In this document: piece after piece, positions 33,770 through 44,808 of the stretch
How positions within the stretch are numbered: the first letter of the stretch is position 1
How the letters are laid out: every line of letters begins with the position of its first letter
NCBI GenBank assembly: GCA_965153355.1
Contig: OZ231127.1
Span: 100,192,001-100,256,000 of the forward strand
DNA: 64,000 nt
DNA from: Flaccisagitta enflata
Lineage: Eukaryota; Chaetognatha; Sagittoidea; Aphragmophora
Reading direction: 5' to 3'
Program-made: the position numbers and the translations under genes
Notes under the pieces: generated by a model
Told to the model about the DNA's origin: nothing
Database searches by the model: none
What the model saw: only the letters and a program-made list of their open reading frames with translations

Positions 33770-34090
33770 GCGCTAAATACAAGTAATACGGTATGTCAAA
33801 ATAGGCACACAGCTACTATACAAAAGTTTCATGAGCACATGCTCACTCGGTTTGTTAAGTACATTGAGGATCGTGTTGGCGCTACAATAAAAAGACATCA
33901 ATGGTTTCCTTGTGGGGGTCTCAAATTGCTTTCCTGCCGTAATGTTTACACCAAGATATTTGTAACTCGTAACAGTTGCAATTGGTAAATTGTTCAAGTA
34001 AAGAGGTTCGTGACTAATGGAGTTTCCAAAAATCAATACATTCGTCTTTGTTGGATTGTATATTAAACACCAGCATAATAAGTTTAGTGC
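33770..34090 (-). pseudogene. LINE reverse transcriptase fragment (Jockey/CR1 type)
   Basis: A minus-strand frame reading YNPTKTNVLIFGNS, then SYKYLGVNITAG, then ILNVLNKPSEHVLMKLLYSS and CVPILTYR. These are the post-YADD motifs (Asn-Pro-x-Lys-Thr, KYLGV) of Jockey/CR1-like LINE RTs. Both ends are truncated and no other LINE domain adjoins it. Confidence 0.75.
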
Positions 34091-34223
34091 ATAAGACTAA
34101 AAAGATTGCTATTAGAACATTGATTTGTCATCGGTATCCCCTTTTAGTTTAACATATCGATTTCGATGAATTCCGTTGTTTGGAATAAAACAATTGCAGA
34201 TTTTGGAGGAGGAAAAATATATA

Positions 34224-34813
34224 CAGGGTGTATCATGCCAAATTAGATATAAGAAAACGATGGCATTCTGCTTCTAAAAGTGCAAAAATAGATCTGAAAA
34301 AAGATTCAAAGAGCATACAAGCTCCGGTTTTTTTGTGTAAAAATTTTATGAGTCTGGGTCAAATTTTCTAGCCACAACATTAATTTGAAGTGAACTGAGC
34401 ATTTAGAGGAGAAGTTTTTTGGATATGATTGTGATGCTAAAAGCTTTTCTTTGAATTGCTCTCATTTCTAAACGGCTTGAGCCACATTTGCCAGATTGGT
34501 CTCAAATTAAAGAAAATTTGATAAGGGTTAATTTGGGACCAATCTGGCATCTGTAACTTAAGTCGTTTAGAAATGAGAGCAATTCAAAAAAAAACTTTCA
34601 GAATCAAAATCATGTTAAAAGTGCTTCTCCTCTAAATGCTCAATTTATTTCAAATTGATATTGTGGCTACAATATTTGACCCAGACCCATGAAATTTTTA
34701 CACAAAAAACCGGAGCTCATGTGTTCTTTGAATCTTTTTTCAAAATTATTTTTGCACTTTTAGAAGCAGAATGCCATCGTTTTCTTATATCTAATTTGGC
34801 ATGATACACCCTG
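34224..34813. mobile_element. 590-bp full-foldback MITE, TA target
   Basis: Starts CAGGGTGTATCATGCC, ends with its inverse at 34813; the two halves pair along almost the entire length. TA flanks; a (TA)n tract follows at once (34814-34852). The internal CTCATTTCTAAACGGCTTGAG and its mate resemble the inner inverted pair of the MITE at 32762, so the two families may share ancestry. Confidence 0.85.
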
Positions 34814-34821
34814 TATATATA

Positions 34822-34854
<33 letters not shown>

Positions 34855-34945
34855 AAAAAAGAAGTCAATTTTCGATGTTGAGTAGGTTTAATTGAACAAG
34901 TGATGCATGTAACGAACTTTTTATGTCATGATATGAGAAAATGTA

Positions 34946-34988
34946 GAACATCTAACGCGTTTCGCTAGTAAGCTCTTCAAAAGATGGT
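34946..34988 (-). ncRNA. Degenerate type I hammerhead ribozyme (PLE-2 3' region)
   Basis: On the minus strand, about 330 bases past the PLE-2 stop: stem I strand ACCATCT, core TTGAAGA (consensus CUGANGA, with C3 changed and an extra T), stem II GCT-TACT-AGC, GAAA, tiny stem III ACGCGT, then AGATGTT pairing with the first strand. PLEs are known to carry hammerheads with very short stem III. The core defects make activity doubtful. Confidence 0.5.
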
Positions 34989-35309
34989 CTGAAACAGCAA
35001 AAAAATGTAAAATGATAAATTGAATTAAGAGAAATAAAATCATGTTTGCACATGAGTTTAATCGAGAATCACGCACATAAGTCGCACATAAGTTTTTTGA
35101 AAGATACACATAAGTTGCACATAAGTTGCACAAAAAATGCACGAGAATTGCACGAGAATTGCACGAGAATTGCACGTAAATTACACGTAAAGTACACGAG
35201 TGTTTTGGAGGATGGGAAGAGAGATCATAAAAGAGAAACAGTTTGAATTGTAACTGTCAAAAACGCTGCAAATTTGTGACAGGTGGAGCCTCTGGTTGTT
35301 GCTCATTTG

Positions 35310-36968
35310 TCAAAGCTTTGACTCATTGAGATGTGGCTTAAACTTTTTTATGAAATTGCTCTCGTATGTCAAAATCGTGTTATGGCCTCGATCAGAACTT
35401 TTTATTTTAAAAAAAGGCGTCATTTTAAATGAACCACTACCACATTGCGCAATGTGCTTATGGACGCCTTGTGTGTGAAATCGTTCATCACTGATTGCAC
35501 GTCTGTAATCGCCGCATCGGTCACGGACAGTGCGCTCCGTTTGACCGATGTAGTTTTTGTTGAAGCCGGAGCAAGTAAGGACATAGAGTAAGTTTCTTGT
35601 GTTGCATGTAAATTGCCATCGTATTTCAAAATCCTCGTTTGAACCGTAGAACCGAAAAGATGAACACTCATTAAGAGACTCACAACAACGACATGGTTGG
35701 CCTCTTGTTGGTTTCCTGTTAGGAATATTTTTGCATGCAACAACACTTCCTTTTGTTACTGAGGGCGACATATCGAAACGAGGTCTAAAAAGATGAGATT
35801 TAAGATTTGGTGGTTGACGTCTCGCAGCAACGATTTTTTTGCCTGACATCACTTCTGACATCCTTGGGCTAGGAGCAAGCATATGTGTGGCACTACGAAC
35901 CAAATCTAGAACCTGCGGGTTTGCGGCATTGTTTGTGAAGATAAATGGTATGTTCTCTCCACTTGATGTTTGAGTTTGTGGACTGAGTAAAATCTGACGT
36001 TCAATAGCACGAGCTCTCTCTATTCCATTAGAGATGAGGCTGTCGGGATAAGCTTTGCGTCGCAAGAATACCCGTAATTCATCGAGTCGATCATCTCTCT
36101 TAACAGGCTCAGAGACAATTGTGCAAATTCGTCTCGCGAGTGAGTCTGGAATATTAGAAAGAGTTTTTTTCGGGTGAAAACTGAAAAAAGGGACATAATT
36201 ATGCGAGTCGGTCTCTTTGTAGTATATGTCCGTGCTCAGTGAATTGTCACTCTCCAGTGTAAATTTCACGTCTAGAAAAGGTAGAGAATCACCGCATTCC
36301 AATGTGAATTTAATCTTTGGGTCTAATGAATTCATTGCGAGAAGGAGATCCAAAGGATTGCCGAGTGAGTTTTTCCATTTTAGGAAGATGTCGTCAAGGA
36401 AACGACGGAGCATCCTTAACAAATAATTAGCATAATCATCCCCGCGAATGTTACGCTGAATCAAGACTAGTTCTTTCTCCAAATAACCAATGGCGAGAGA
36501 AGAAAAGGGCGGGCTTTTGTGACTACCCATGGCACATCCATGAACCTGTCGTCTATATTCACCGTCGAAATAAGAAACATTGTTCCTGAGGATGAGTAGA
36601 GTGGCCTCTACAACAAATTCGACAGAAAAACGATCATGTAGTAATTCTGGATGCTCATTGAGAAAATGTCTTATGGCTTTTTCACCAAGAGATTCACTGA
36701 TATTCATATACATATCACTGATGTCTAATGCCAAAAGCGTATAAGTCTCATTTTCGTCCTTTTCCCATGAATCTGCTTGATTCAGTAAGTCAACTGAATC
36801 TCGAACATAACTCGGCAAATTGGCCATGAATGGCTTTAACAGATGATCAACAAGTTGGCTAAGACGACTAGTTGGAGATGCAGGACCGCCAATTGTCAGT
36901 CTTACTTTGAGATCAGAAGGCGACGGCACTGTAATTACTTCTGACTTTTGTTCTGCAATTGCCTTTTT
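35310..36968 (-). pseudogene. PLE-2 RT core and GIY-YIG endonuclease (C-terminal part)
   Basis: About 550 residues in one frame. Motifs in order: LKVRLTIGG, LLALDISDMYMNI (motif A), VHGCAMGSHKSPPFSSLAIG (motif B), RRFLDDIFLKW (motif C), LPFLDVKF, STDIYYKETDSHNY, a Cys cluster RGQPCRCCESLNECSS, then LLYVLTC...KNYIGQTERTVRDRCGDY (GIY-YIG) and TYESNFIKKFKPHLN at the end. All three RT Asp positions are kept. The frame is open back into the inserted GGTCAGCG element, so its apparent first ~35 residues (GGTNGRTN repeats) are not PLE. Function: target-primed reverse transcription of the element. Closest relative here is PLE-3. Inactive because an element splits the RT. Confidence 0.9.
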
Positions 36969-37634
36969 GGGCAGCGGCCCCGAAGGGGACGAAGTCCTGT
37001 AGAACACAGGGGGACTTTCGTTCGTCCGTCCGTTCGTTCGTCCGTTCGTTCGTCCGTTAGTCCCCCCCTTCATCAGAACCCTCAGGCTTCAAATCTGGCC
37101 TCTCAGGCCTCAAATCCAGCCTCTCAGGTCTCAAATCCAGCCTCCAAGGCCTCAAATCTGGCCTCTTAGGCCTCAAATCTGGCCTCTCAGGCCTCTCAGG
37201 CCTCAAATCTGGCTTATCAGGCCTCAAATCCAAATTCTCAGGCCTCAGACCTGGCCTCTCATGCCTAAAATTAGGCCTCTCAGGCCTCAAATTAGCCATC
37301 TAAACCTCAATTTATAGCTCCCAGGCTTCAAATCAGTCCTCTGGCCTTTCAGGCCTTAATCCAGCTCTCTCAAGCCTCAAGTCAGCCCTCTCAAGCTTCC
37401 AATTGGCATTCTCAGGCCTTCTTTGACCTCAGTTTAGGCTCTTGAATGCCTTCAGTCAGCCCTCTGTAGCATCTCATCCACTTCTTCAGGTAGGACGAAC
37501 GAAAGTCCCCCTGTGTTCTGCAGGACTTCGTCTCCTTCGGGGCCGCTGCCCTGTTTCCCCTCACTCCAATTCACAATCACTCAAAGCAGGGCAACGGGTA
37601 TCGCTGACCACATATTGCCCTTGGGCGACCTGTT
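36969..37634. mobile_element. GGTCAGCG hairpin element C, splitting PLE-2
   Basis: Comparison with PLE-3 fixes the insertion: coding sequence resumes at both sides (KSELI on one, KKAIAEQ on the other). Ends are GGGCAGCGG and CGCTGACC plus ~30 further bases. A ~55-bp inverted pair (GGGGACGAAGTCCTG) lies inside each end, the interior is ~20-bp units (CAGGCCTCAAATCTGGCCTCT), and a GCCCTG-TTT...AAAGCAGGGC hairpin sits on the right. Same design as element A. Confidence 0.8.
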
Positions 37635-38324
37635 AATTAACTCGCTTTTGTGTACCTTTGGAAGGCCATAGAAATTAGCCTCTTTTGAATCAAATTTCGT
37701 TAGAAAATGGATTTCATCAGAAGTAAGGCACTTTTCATACTTACCACAGAGAGCAGTGATTTTGAGTGAAATTTCTTTGGACTCGTTACTGTTGCATGGT
37801 TGAAAATAATCTGGATTGTTGAATATTCGATGAACCATTTCCCTGTAATGGGTCGCATCCAGTATGACCACTGCGCCTCCTTTATCGGCACTCATTATGA
37901 CAATTTGATGAGAATCGACTAATTGTTTAAGCTCTTTCAATGCCGACCTTTCATACTTTGTAAGATTGTCGGTTTTTTGTTGAACTGGAAGGTTATCCAA
38001 GTTGTTTGAAAGGGTTTGCAAAAAATCACAGTAGATGTCGAGATTCACATCACGATCCGGTTTGGGGGTGAAGTTGGATGGTTTGCGAAATATGGATTCA
38101 CTTTCGCCATTTTGTCCATGGAAAAACTCCTTTAATCTAATTGTGCGACTAAAACATCTGACATCTGATTCCAGTTCAGTCAGGTTAGACTGTAATGGTG
38201 TCGGAGCGAATTTCAAACCCCTTTTCAATAGAGCAATTTGAGAGGCAGTCAGTTCAATTTTAGAGCAATTGATTATTTTTGTCTGTATGGCTTCTTCCGC
38301 GATGGTTGAGGCCGGTTCTGGCAA
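37635..38324 (-). pseudogene. PLE-2 RT N-terminal segment
   Basis: Minus-strand frame of about 230 residues: LLKRGLKFAPTP (PLE RT0 motif) near residue 33, KPSNFTPKPDRDVNLD, YERSALKELKQLVDSHQ, IVIMSADKGGAVVILD, then FYGLPKVHKSELI at the insertion edge. Each block aligns with PLE-3 ([45 protein letters not shown]). The last ~17 apparent codons belong to the inserted element. Confidence 0.9.
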
Positions 38325-39144
38325 AAAACCGGCTGACCATTTATCGGCGCTGATTGTGGATTAGGCCTCGGTTGTGGATTAGGCCTCGATTGTGGATTTG
38401 GCCTCGATTGTGGATTTGGCCTTGATTGTGGATTTGGCCGTGATTGTTGTTGGCCAGCTTGTTGTTGATGCGGTTGTGGCCGTGATTGTGGCGGTTGTGG
38501 CCGCGATTGTGGCGGCTGTGGCTGCGATTGTGGCGGCTGTGGCCGCAAATTTGGCGGCTGTGGCCGCGAATTTGGCGGTTGTCGCCTTGATTGAGGCGGC
38601 TGTGGCCTAGATTGAGGCGGGTTTTGTCGGGGCTGGGGCACCTGACGATTGCCTTTAGCTTTTGGTTTCCGACTTTTGTTTTTTTGCCCCGCCTTTGTGC
38701 CTGTGGGAGCAACGTTGGCACTGGTGACTGCTGCAGTGGGAGAGTCTGAGGAAGTTGAAGTGACTGGTGGAGATGAATCCGTCGGTTTGTCGTCCTCTAA
38801 TTGTGAATAAGATGGCAGTTTGTCAAACCAAGCCTCCTTGGTCTGCCACTTTTTCAGCTCCCTCATCTCTGATTTCATTTTGATATCGTTCCATCGACGA
38901 AAAACTCCGTCCCGTACATTTTCCTCGATTGACATTCCTTCAATGAGAGACTTCATTTTAGCAGACGTTTCCTCGAGGTTTTTCTGAGCGTTGGTTGCAT
39001 GGAGTTCCATGACTTGGCACTCTTTTTGGACAAATACCCGTTGTTGCTCAACCCTAATGGCGTCGATTATGGCATTAGTTGGATTTGTCGGAGTAGGGCG
39101 GAATTTTTTGCAGAAAAATGGTGGATCCTGTTCTGAAAATTCTT

Positions 39145-39212
<68 letters not shown>

Positions 39213-39259
39213 CCATCGAACTTCACACCTACGCCGGGTAGAGATGATTCTCTTGACAA
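38273..39259 (-). CDS. PLE-2 N-terminal ORF (coiled coil plus PQ-rich repeats)
   Basis: A 328-codon frame overlapping the RT frame by ~50 bases in a different phase, so it is either a separate ORF or joined by a frameshift. The upstream start is unreliable, because the first ~40 codons read through MSRESS and the (TA)n tract (Ile/Tyr run). From [17 protein letters not shown] on it is protein-like: a probable coiled coil ([20 protein letters not shown]..., ~residues 55-150), a Ser/Thr-rich linker, then Pro/Gln/Arg repeats of ~6-8 residues ([13 protein letters not shown]). The Lys-rich end SRKKPYRQK suggests nucleic-acid binding. PLE N-terminal regions are generally poorly conserved; role inferred only from position. 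Confidence 0.55.
39148..39208. repeat. (TA)n microsatellite at the PLE-2/PLE-3 junction
   Basis: About 30 TA units. PLE-2 reads leftward from it and PLE-3 rightward. Confidence 0.97.
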
Positions 39260-41318
39260 GTATTGTGATTTCTTGTCTAACCTTGCCGCAAATCTTGACA
39301 GTCTTCCTGCTCAAGGTAGTAAGGACAATTTAACCCGATTTGAACGCGCCGCCTTAAAAGAATTACGCGAACTCGTCGACTCTTACAAAATTGTCATCAT
39401 GCCTGCTGACAAAGGGGGTGCTGTTGTAATAATGGAAGCAGACCATTATAAACAGATGGTTGAAAACGTATTCAATGATCCGGAATATTTTGAAGAGAGC
39501 GACGGAAATCAGATGAAGTCGATAATGAACAAAATTACTGCATTTTGTAAAAAGTACGGTGATAACCTTACAAAGGATGAAGTGCAGTATCTATCAAAGT
39601 TTGATTATAAAGAATCAAATTTCTACGGATTACCGAAGATACACAAGTCTGAACTAATCAAAAAGGCAGCACAGGAACAACGTTTGGAGGTGGTCAACAT
39701 TCCTTGTCCTGATGACTTGAAAATTCGGCCCATCATTGGAGGTACGTCTTCGCCGAAGAGCCACTTGAGCGAACTTCTGGATCATTTGCTGAAGCCTTTC
39801 ATGATGAATCTTCCAAGTTTTGTACGAGATTCAAAAGACTTATTGAATCAAGCAAGAAATTGGGAGAGTGACCCGACGGAAGATTATGTTCTCATGACCA
39901 TGGACATTTCCGCCATGTATATGAACATAAGTGAACAACTCGGTTTGAAAGCAGTCTCGCATTTCCTCACAAAATTTCCGCATTTACTTCATCCACGTTT
40001 CACTCTTGGATTTGTCATTGATGCTCTAAAAATCGTTTTGAACAACAACGTCTCATTTTTTGATGGCCAATATCGTCGCCAAACCCATGGCTGCGCTATG
40101 GGTAGCCATGACTCAACACCGTATGCTTCACTAGCAGTGGGATATGTCGAAAGTGTGACTTACGATTTGCTAGAGTCAAGCCATGGAGCAGACTACGCTG
40201 CATACGTCCGCCAAATGCTCCGACGATTTCTCGATGACGTATTCACGAAATGGAGGTTGTCTCTTGGCCCACCGGAGGATTTATTCAATGCTTTGAATAA
40301 TGTTGACCCGAAAATCAATTTTACTATGGAAATTGGCACAACGGTCCCGTTCCTCTATGTCATGTTCAATGTGGAACAAGATGGCACGCTCTCAACGGAC
40401 ATCTACTATAAGGAGACAGATAGTCACAATTTTGTCCCTTTCAATAGTCACCATCCTCGAAAGACTTTGACGAATATACCTTATTCATTGGCACGGACCA
40501 TCTGCACGAATACGTCTAATACTGCAAGAAGAGACTATCGACTGGCAGAACTAAGAGGATATCTGGCTGACAAACGCTATCCTGAGAAGGTCATCGATTC
40601 TGGGATAAGCAGAGCTTCAAATCTCGATCGCGAGGTTTTGCTTCGAGTGGAGGACAAGGAGGAAGATTCGTCAACAGCTCTACCTTTTGTCTTAACAAAC
40701 AACAGCGCAAACCCGTCCGTCATTGACTCGATCAGAAAGGCCACGGAAATTTTGGTCCCAAGTGAACATATGAGAAAGGTCATGAATGGCAGGAGGATAA
40801 TCGCTGCCCGGCGTCAACCTCAAAACCTACGATCAATGTTGTTTCATCCACGATTTGACCCGTCTTCACAACAAATCAAAGGCAGTGTCAAGCCATGTCG
40901 GGATGACCCTCATCGAAGGATTGGTCCAGGTCAGCCTTGCAGATGCTGCAACCTCATCAGCGTCTGTTCATCCATCACTTTTCAAGGATCATCGGAACCT
41001 TTTGAAATCAGACATCATTTCACTTGCGATTCAAGTAATCTCATCTACGCACTCACTTGTGGTTCGTGTCGAATGAACTACATCGGTCAAACAGAAAGGA
41101 CAGTACGTGACCGCTGCGGTGATTATCATCGCGCCATCAACACCCAAAATTTCAGTCAGGGGGTACATGAACATTTGTACAGTTGTGGCAAAGGCGTATT
41201 TAATATTACCCCTTTTTTTAAAATAAAAAATGGAACAAATGACCATTCCGTTATTTTAGCATATGAAGATCTTTTTATCAAACGCTTTAAACCAAGGTTT
41301 AACTGTTTGAAACTGTGA
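39210..41318 (+). CDS. PLE-3: Penelope-like RT with GIY-YIG endonuclease (5'-truncated)
   Basis: The open frame begins at the (TA)n edge with [16 protein letters not shown] and runs to a stop after RFNCLKL. Counting from the LSNLAANLDS residue at 39273: PADKGGAVVIME 44-55, FYGLPKIHKSELI 117-129, IRPIIGG 151-157, motif A LMTMDISAMYMNI 207-219, motif B HGCAMGSHDSTPYASLAVG 272-290, motif C RRFLDD 317-322, then VPFLYVMFNV ~358-367, TDIYYKETDSHN, Cys cluster GQPCRCC, and LIYALTC...NYIGQTERTVRDRC ~589-615. The frame is open throughout, so this is the youngest retroelement here. It lacks the N-terminal RT0 motif and upstream ORF, i.e. 5'-truncated. One oddity: PFLD, near-universal in PLEs and present in PLE-1 and PLE-2, is PFLY. 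A hammerhead follows 197 bases after the stop. Confidence 0.92.
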
Positions 41319-41514
41319 TGACAGGTGTCACTACTAGTCTCATTGTTTATGGAAGACAAAATCTTTCAAAAAAATCCCTTACTTTCGGTTCTCACTACAG
41401 CTGTAATGCTTTTTTCCAAATGGATCTCTCTTAAACGCGATTCTATGGATTTTGGACTGAATTTTACGCTTTTATAAATCTTTAACTTTTGTATTTCTTT
41501 TTTGTTGCCTTAGT

Positions 41515-41557
41515 TTTGTCTCTGAGGAGCCCTTGTTGGTGAAAATATTAAGACAAA
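41515..41557 (+). ncRNA. Type I hammerhead ribozyme downstream of PLE-3
   Basis: Every element of the hammerhead is present in order: stem I TTTGTCT (41515-41521), core CTGAGGA (41522-41528, consensus CUGANGA), stem II GCC-CTTGTT-GGT (41529-41540), GAAA (41541-41544), a two-pair stem III AA-TA-TT, cleavage triplet TTA (NUH) ending at 41550, and stem I second strand AGACAAA (41551-41557), giving seven contiguous pairs. Very short stem III is the hallmark of PLE hammerheads, which act as dimers. Predicted cut between 41550 and 41551. Role inferred: processing of PLE RNA. Confidence 0.85.
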
Positions 41558-41654
41558 CAATCCACGTTTTCTGCTTCATTAAAAACTAAACAATCAGTGA
41601 GCACATCTCATTCAAGCTATCTACATGCCAAATGAGTGATTTATCACCTTTCTT

Positions 41655-41775
<121 letters not shown>

Positions 41776-42031
41776 AGGTGATTTTATACCACAAGACGAG
41801 ACGAAACTGTCTGAGGGCATCAGGACGGCTGACATCCCCCATTTTGAAAAAACGTTTGAGAGCTGAGGTATATTTCACTGATACCAGAAATTGACTGTTA
41901 AACTGTAGTCGTTCGATGCCAAAATTGCAATTTTTGTGAACTTTTTTTTGCAAACGAGCAAAAAAGCGGTGATACGCGTTCCTTTGTGAATTTAAAGCTT
42001 GGGCTGGTATATCATCCCTGATTTTGGCCAT
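41776..42031 (-). CDS. Unrecognised ~85-codon frame with strong start context
   Basis: The minus-strand ATG at 42031 has the context ACCATGG. The frame reads MAKIRDDIPAQALNSQRNAY, then a basic stretch with FFARLQKKVHK and ALKRFFKMGDVSRPDALRQF, and runs into the (GA)n/(TA)n tract. Composition is like a soluble basic protein rather than repeat translation. I recognise no domain. It could be a first exon or a remnant of an element adjoining the palindromic array. Position directly beyond PLE-3 may be coincidence. Confidence 0.3.
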
Positions 42032-42034
42032 GGT

Positions 42035-44042
42035 AATTAACAGTACTTTAACGCCGTTAATTAACACTATATAGGTACCATGAAATTAACTAAGAAAAAT
42101 ATTTTTTTATTTTTGAGAAATTCAATGAAAATAAGTGCTAAAAGCTGTTGTTAATTATCAGGTACCTATATGCTGTTAATTAACATGCTATTTTTGATGT
42201 TAATTAACACCCCATTTTATGCGTTAATTAACACAAAAAAGATATAGATTATTAACAAATTGTTAAAAATATATAATTTTTTTGTGTTAATTAACAGGTG
42301 AAATATGGTGTTATTTAACATCAAAAACAGTATGTAAATTAACACAAAAAAATATAGATTATTAACAATTTGAGCAGGTACCTATATGCTGTTAATCAAT
42401 ATGCTGTTTTTTATATTAATTAACACCAGATTTCATGCGTTAGTTAACACACAAAAAAATATAGATTATTGAAAAATTGATCAGGTACCGCTATGATGTT
42501 AATAAACATGCTGTTTTTGTTGTTAATTAACACTACATTCCACCTGTTAATTAACACAAAAAAACTTAGATTATTAACAAATTAATAAAGACATACAATT
42601 TTTTGGTATCAATTAACGGGTGAAATGTGGTGTTAAATAACATCAAAAACAACCTGTTAATTAACACAGAAAAAATATAGATTATTAACAAATTGATTGG
42701 GTACATATATGCTGTTAATCAACAGGCTGTTTTTGATGTTAATTAACACCAAATTCTATGCGTTAATTAAAACCAAAAAAATATTGATGATTAACAAATC
42801 GTTAAAGATATTCAATTTTTTTGTATTAATTAACGGGTGAAATTTGGTGTTAATTAACAGCATAGAGGTACCTTATCAATTTGTTAATAATCTATGATTT
42901 TTCTGTGTTAATTAACACACCGTTTTTGATGTTAATTAACACCATATTTCATGCGTTAATCAACACAAAAAGAATATGGATTAAAAACAAATTGTTGAAA
43001 ATATACAATGTTTTAGGGTTAATTTAAGAGTGAAATATGGTGTTAATTATCATTAAAAACAGTGTGTTAATTAACACAGAAAAAATATAGATTATTAATA
43101 AATTGATCAGGTAATTCTATGCTGTTAATAACACCACATTTCACCCGTTAATTGATACAAAAATATTGTATATCTTTAATAATTTGTTAATCATCAATAT
43201 TTTTTTGGTGTTAATTAACGCATGAAATTTGGTGTTAATTAACATCAAAAACAGCATGTTGATTAACAGCCTATATGTACCCAATCAATTTGTTAATAAT
43301 CTATATTTTTTCTGTGTTAATTAACAGGCTGTTTTTGATGTTAATTAACACCACATTTCACCTGTTAATTAACACCAAAAAATTGTATGTCCTTATTAAA
43401 TTGTTAATAATCTATGTTTTTTTGTGTTAATTAACGGATGAAATGTGGTGTTAATTACCATCAATAACAGCATGTTAATTAACAGCATAGAGGTACCTGA
43501 TTAATTTTTTGATAATCTATATTCTTTTGTGTGTTAATTAACGCATGAAATCTGGTATCAATTAATATAAAAAACAGCATGTTGATTAACAGCATATAGG
43601 TACCTGATCAGATTGTTAATAATCTATATTTCTTTTGAGTTAATTAACACACTGTTTCTGATGTTAATTAACACCACATTTCACCCGTTAATTAACACAA
43701 AAAAATTGTATATTCTTAACAATTTGTTATTAATCTATATTTTTTTGGTGTTAATTAACGCATAAAATAGGGTGTTAATTAACATCAAAAATAGCATGTT
43801 AATTATCAGCATATAGGTACCCGATAATTAACAACATTTTTTAGCACTTATTTTCATAGAATTTCTAAAGAAAATAAGATTTTTTCTTAGTTAATTTCAT
43901 GGTACCTATATACCGTTAATTAACAACTGTTTTTTAAGTGTTAATTAACAGCATAAAAACTACCGTTAATTAATGATACTTTTTTGCCTTTTATTTATAA
44001 TTTTGTTAATTAGAGGCGTTAATGTGCCGTTAATTAACGCAG
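42035..44042. repeat. 2-kb palindromic array of TTAATTAAC units
   Basis: Built from ~60-100-bp modules of GTTAATTAACAC, AGATTATTAACAAATTGAT, CAGGTACCTATATGC and ATTTCACCCGTTAATTAAC in both orientations. The outer 42060-42190 and 43800-43930 are inverted copies (GCACTTATTTTCAT, TTAATTTCATGGTACC). The boundaries are CGCCGTTAATTAACAC and GTGCCGTTAATTAACGC. No frame. It behaves as one very large foldback made of small palindromes. Confidence 0.85.
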
Positions 44043-44808
44043 GGTAAATCGCTCACGATATATCTCAGCTTGGGAGTCGTGAAAGATAGACTCAGCAGAC
44101 CTTCACGTAATATTAATCAATGAAAAGGACGATGTCCCTGTCATCAGGAGACCAAATGAAATGACAAAAATGACAGAAGGGACAGGATTGACTAGCAATA
44201 GCAGCCAAAATGGCATGAAATGTCATGATTAGGAATGACATCGATTTAGCGATGACACTCTTGCTCTCTGGCCCTCTCTCTCGCTCTCTGGCCCTCTCTC
44301 TTGCTCTCTGGCCCTCTCTCTCTTGCCCTCTTGCACTCTCGGTCTCGGTCTCGCTCTCTTGCTCTCGCTCTCTTGCTCTCTCACTTTTGCTATATCGCTC
44401 TCTCGCTCTTACTCTCTCGCTCTCGCTCTCGCTCATGCTATCTTGCTCTTGCGCTCTCGCTCTTGCTCTTGCTCTCGCTCTCACTCTCACTCTTGCTCTT
44501 TCTCTGTCATACTTCACTAGAGATCCTTTTCACAACAAAGGAACAAAGACTTTTCCATGGAACAGTGGGAAAAAAAATTGATTGACACCAGTGGAAGAAG
44601 CTTTTTTGACAAAAAGAACTATAATGTTTAATAATTTAACCCTCATTATCATTTTAGAAAATATAATAATTGTACTTCGTGTCATTGTTGATAAGAAAGA
44701 TAAAAAATGTCATATGGATCTCTCAGTTTGTTGAGAAAAATATTCGAGCTTCTTAAAGAAAATCTGAAGACAGTACGCGTGAAATTGCCAGTGAGCGAAT
44801 TGTTTCTA
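44043..44808. other. No gene; (CTCTTG/CTCTCG)n tract
   Basis: 44260-44510 is a CT-rich hexanucleotide tract (TTGCTCTCGCTC). The remaining sequence has no recognisable domain or element terminus. Confidence 0.6.

Noticed and set aside
37057-37299. 80-residue RPERPDLRPE repeat protein
   Set aside because: Translation of ~20-bp units inside a GGTCAGCG hairpin element.
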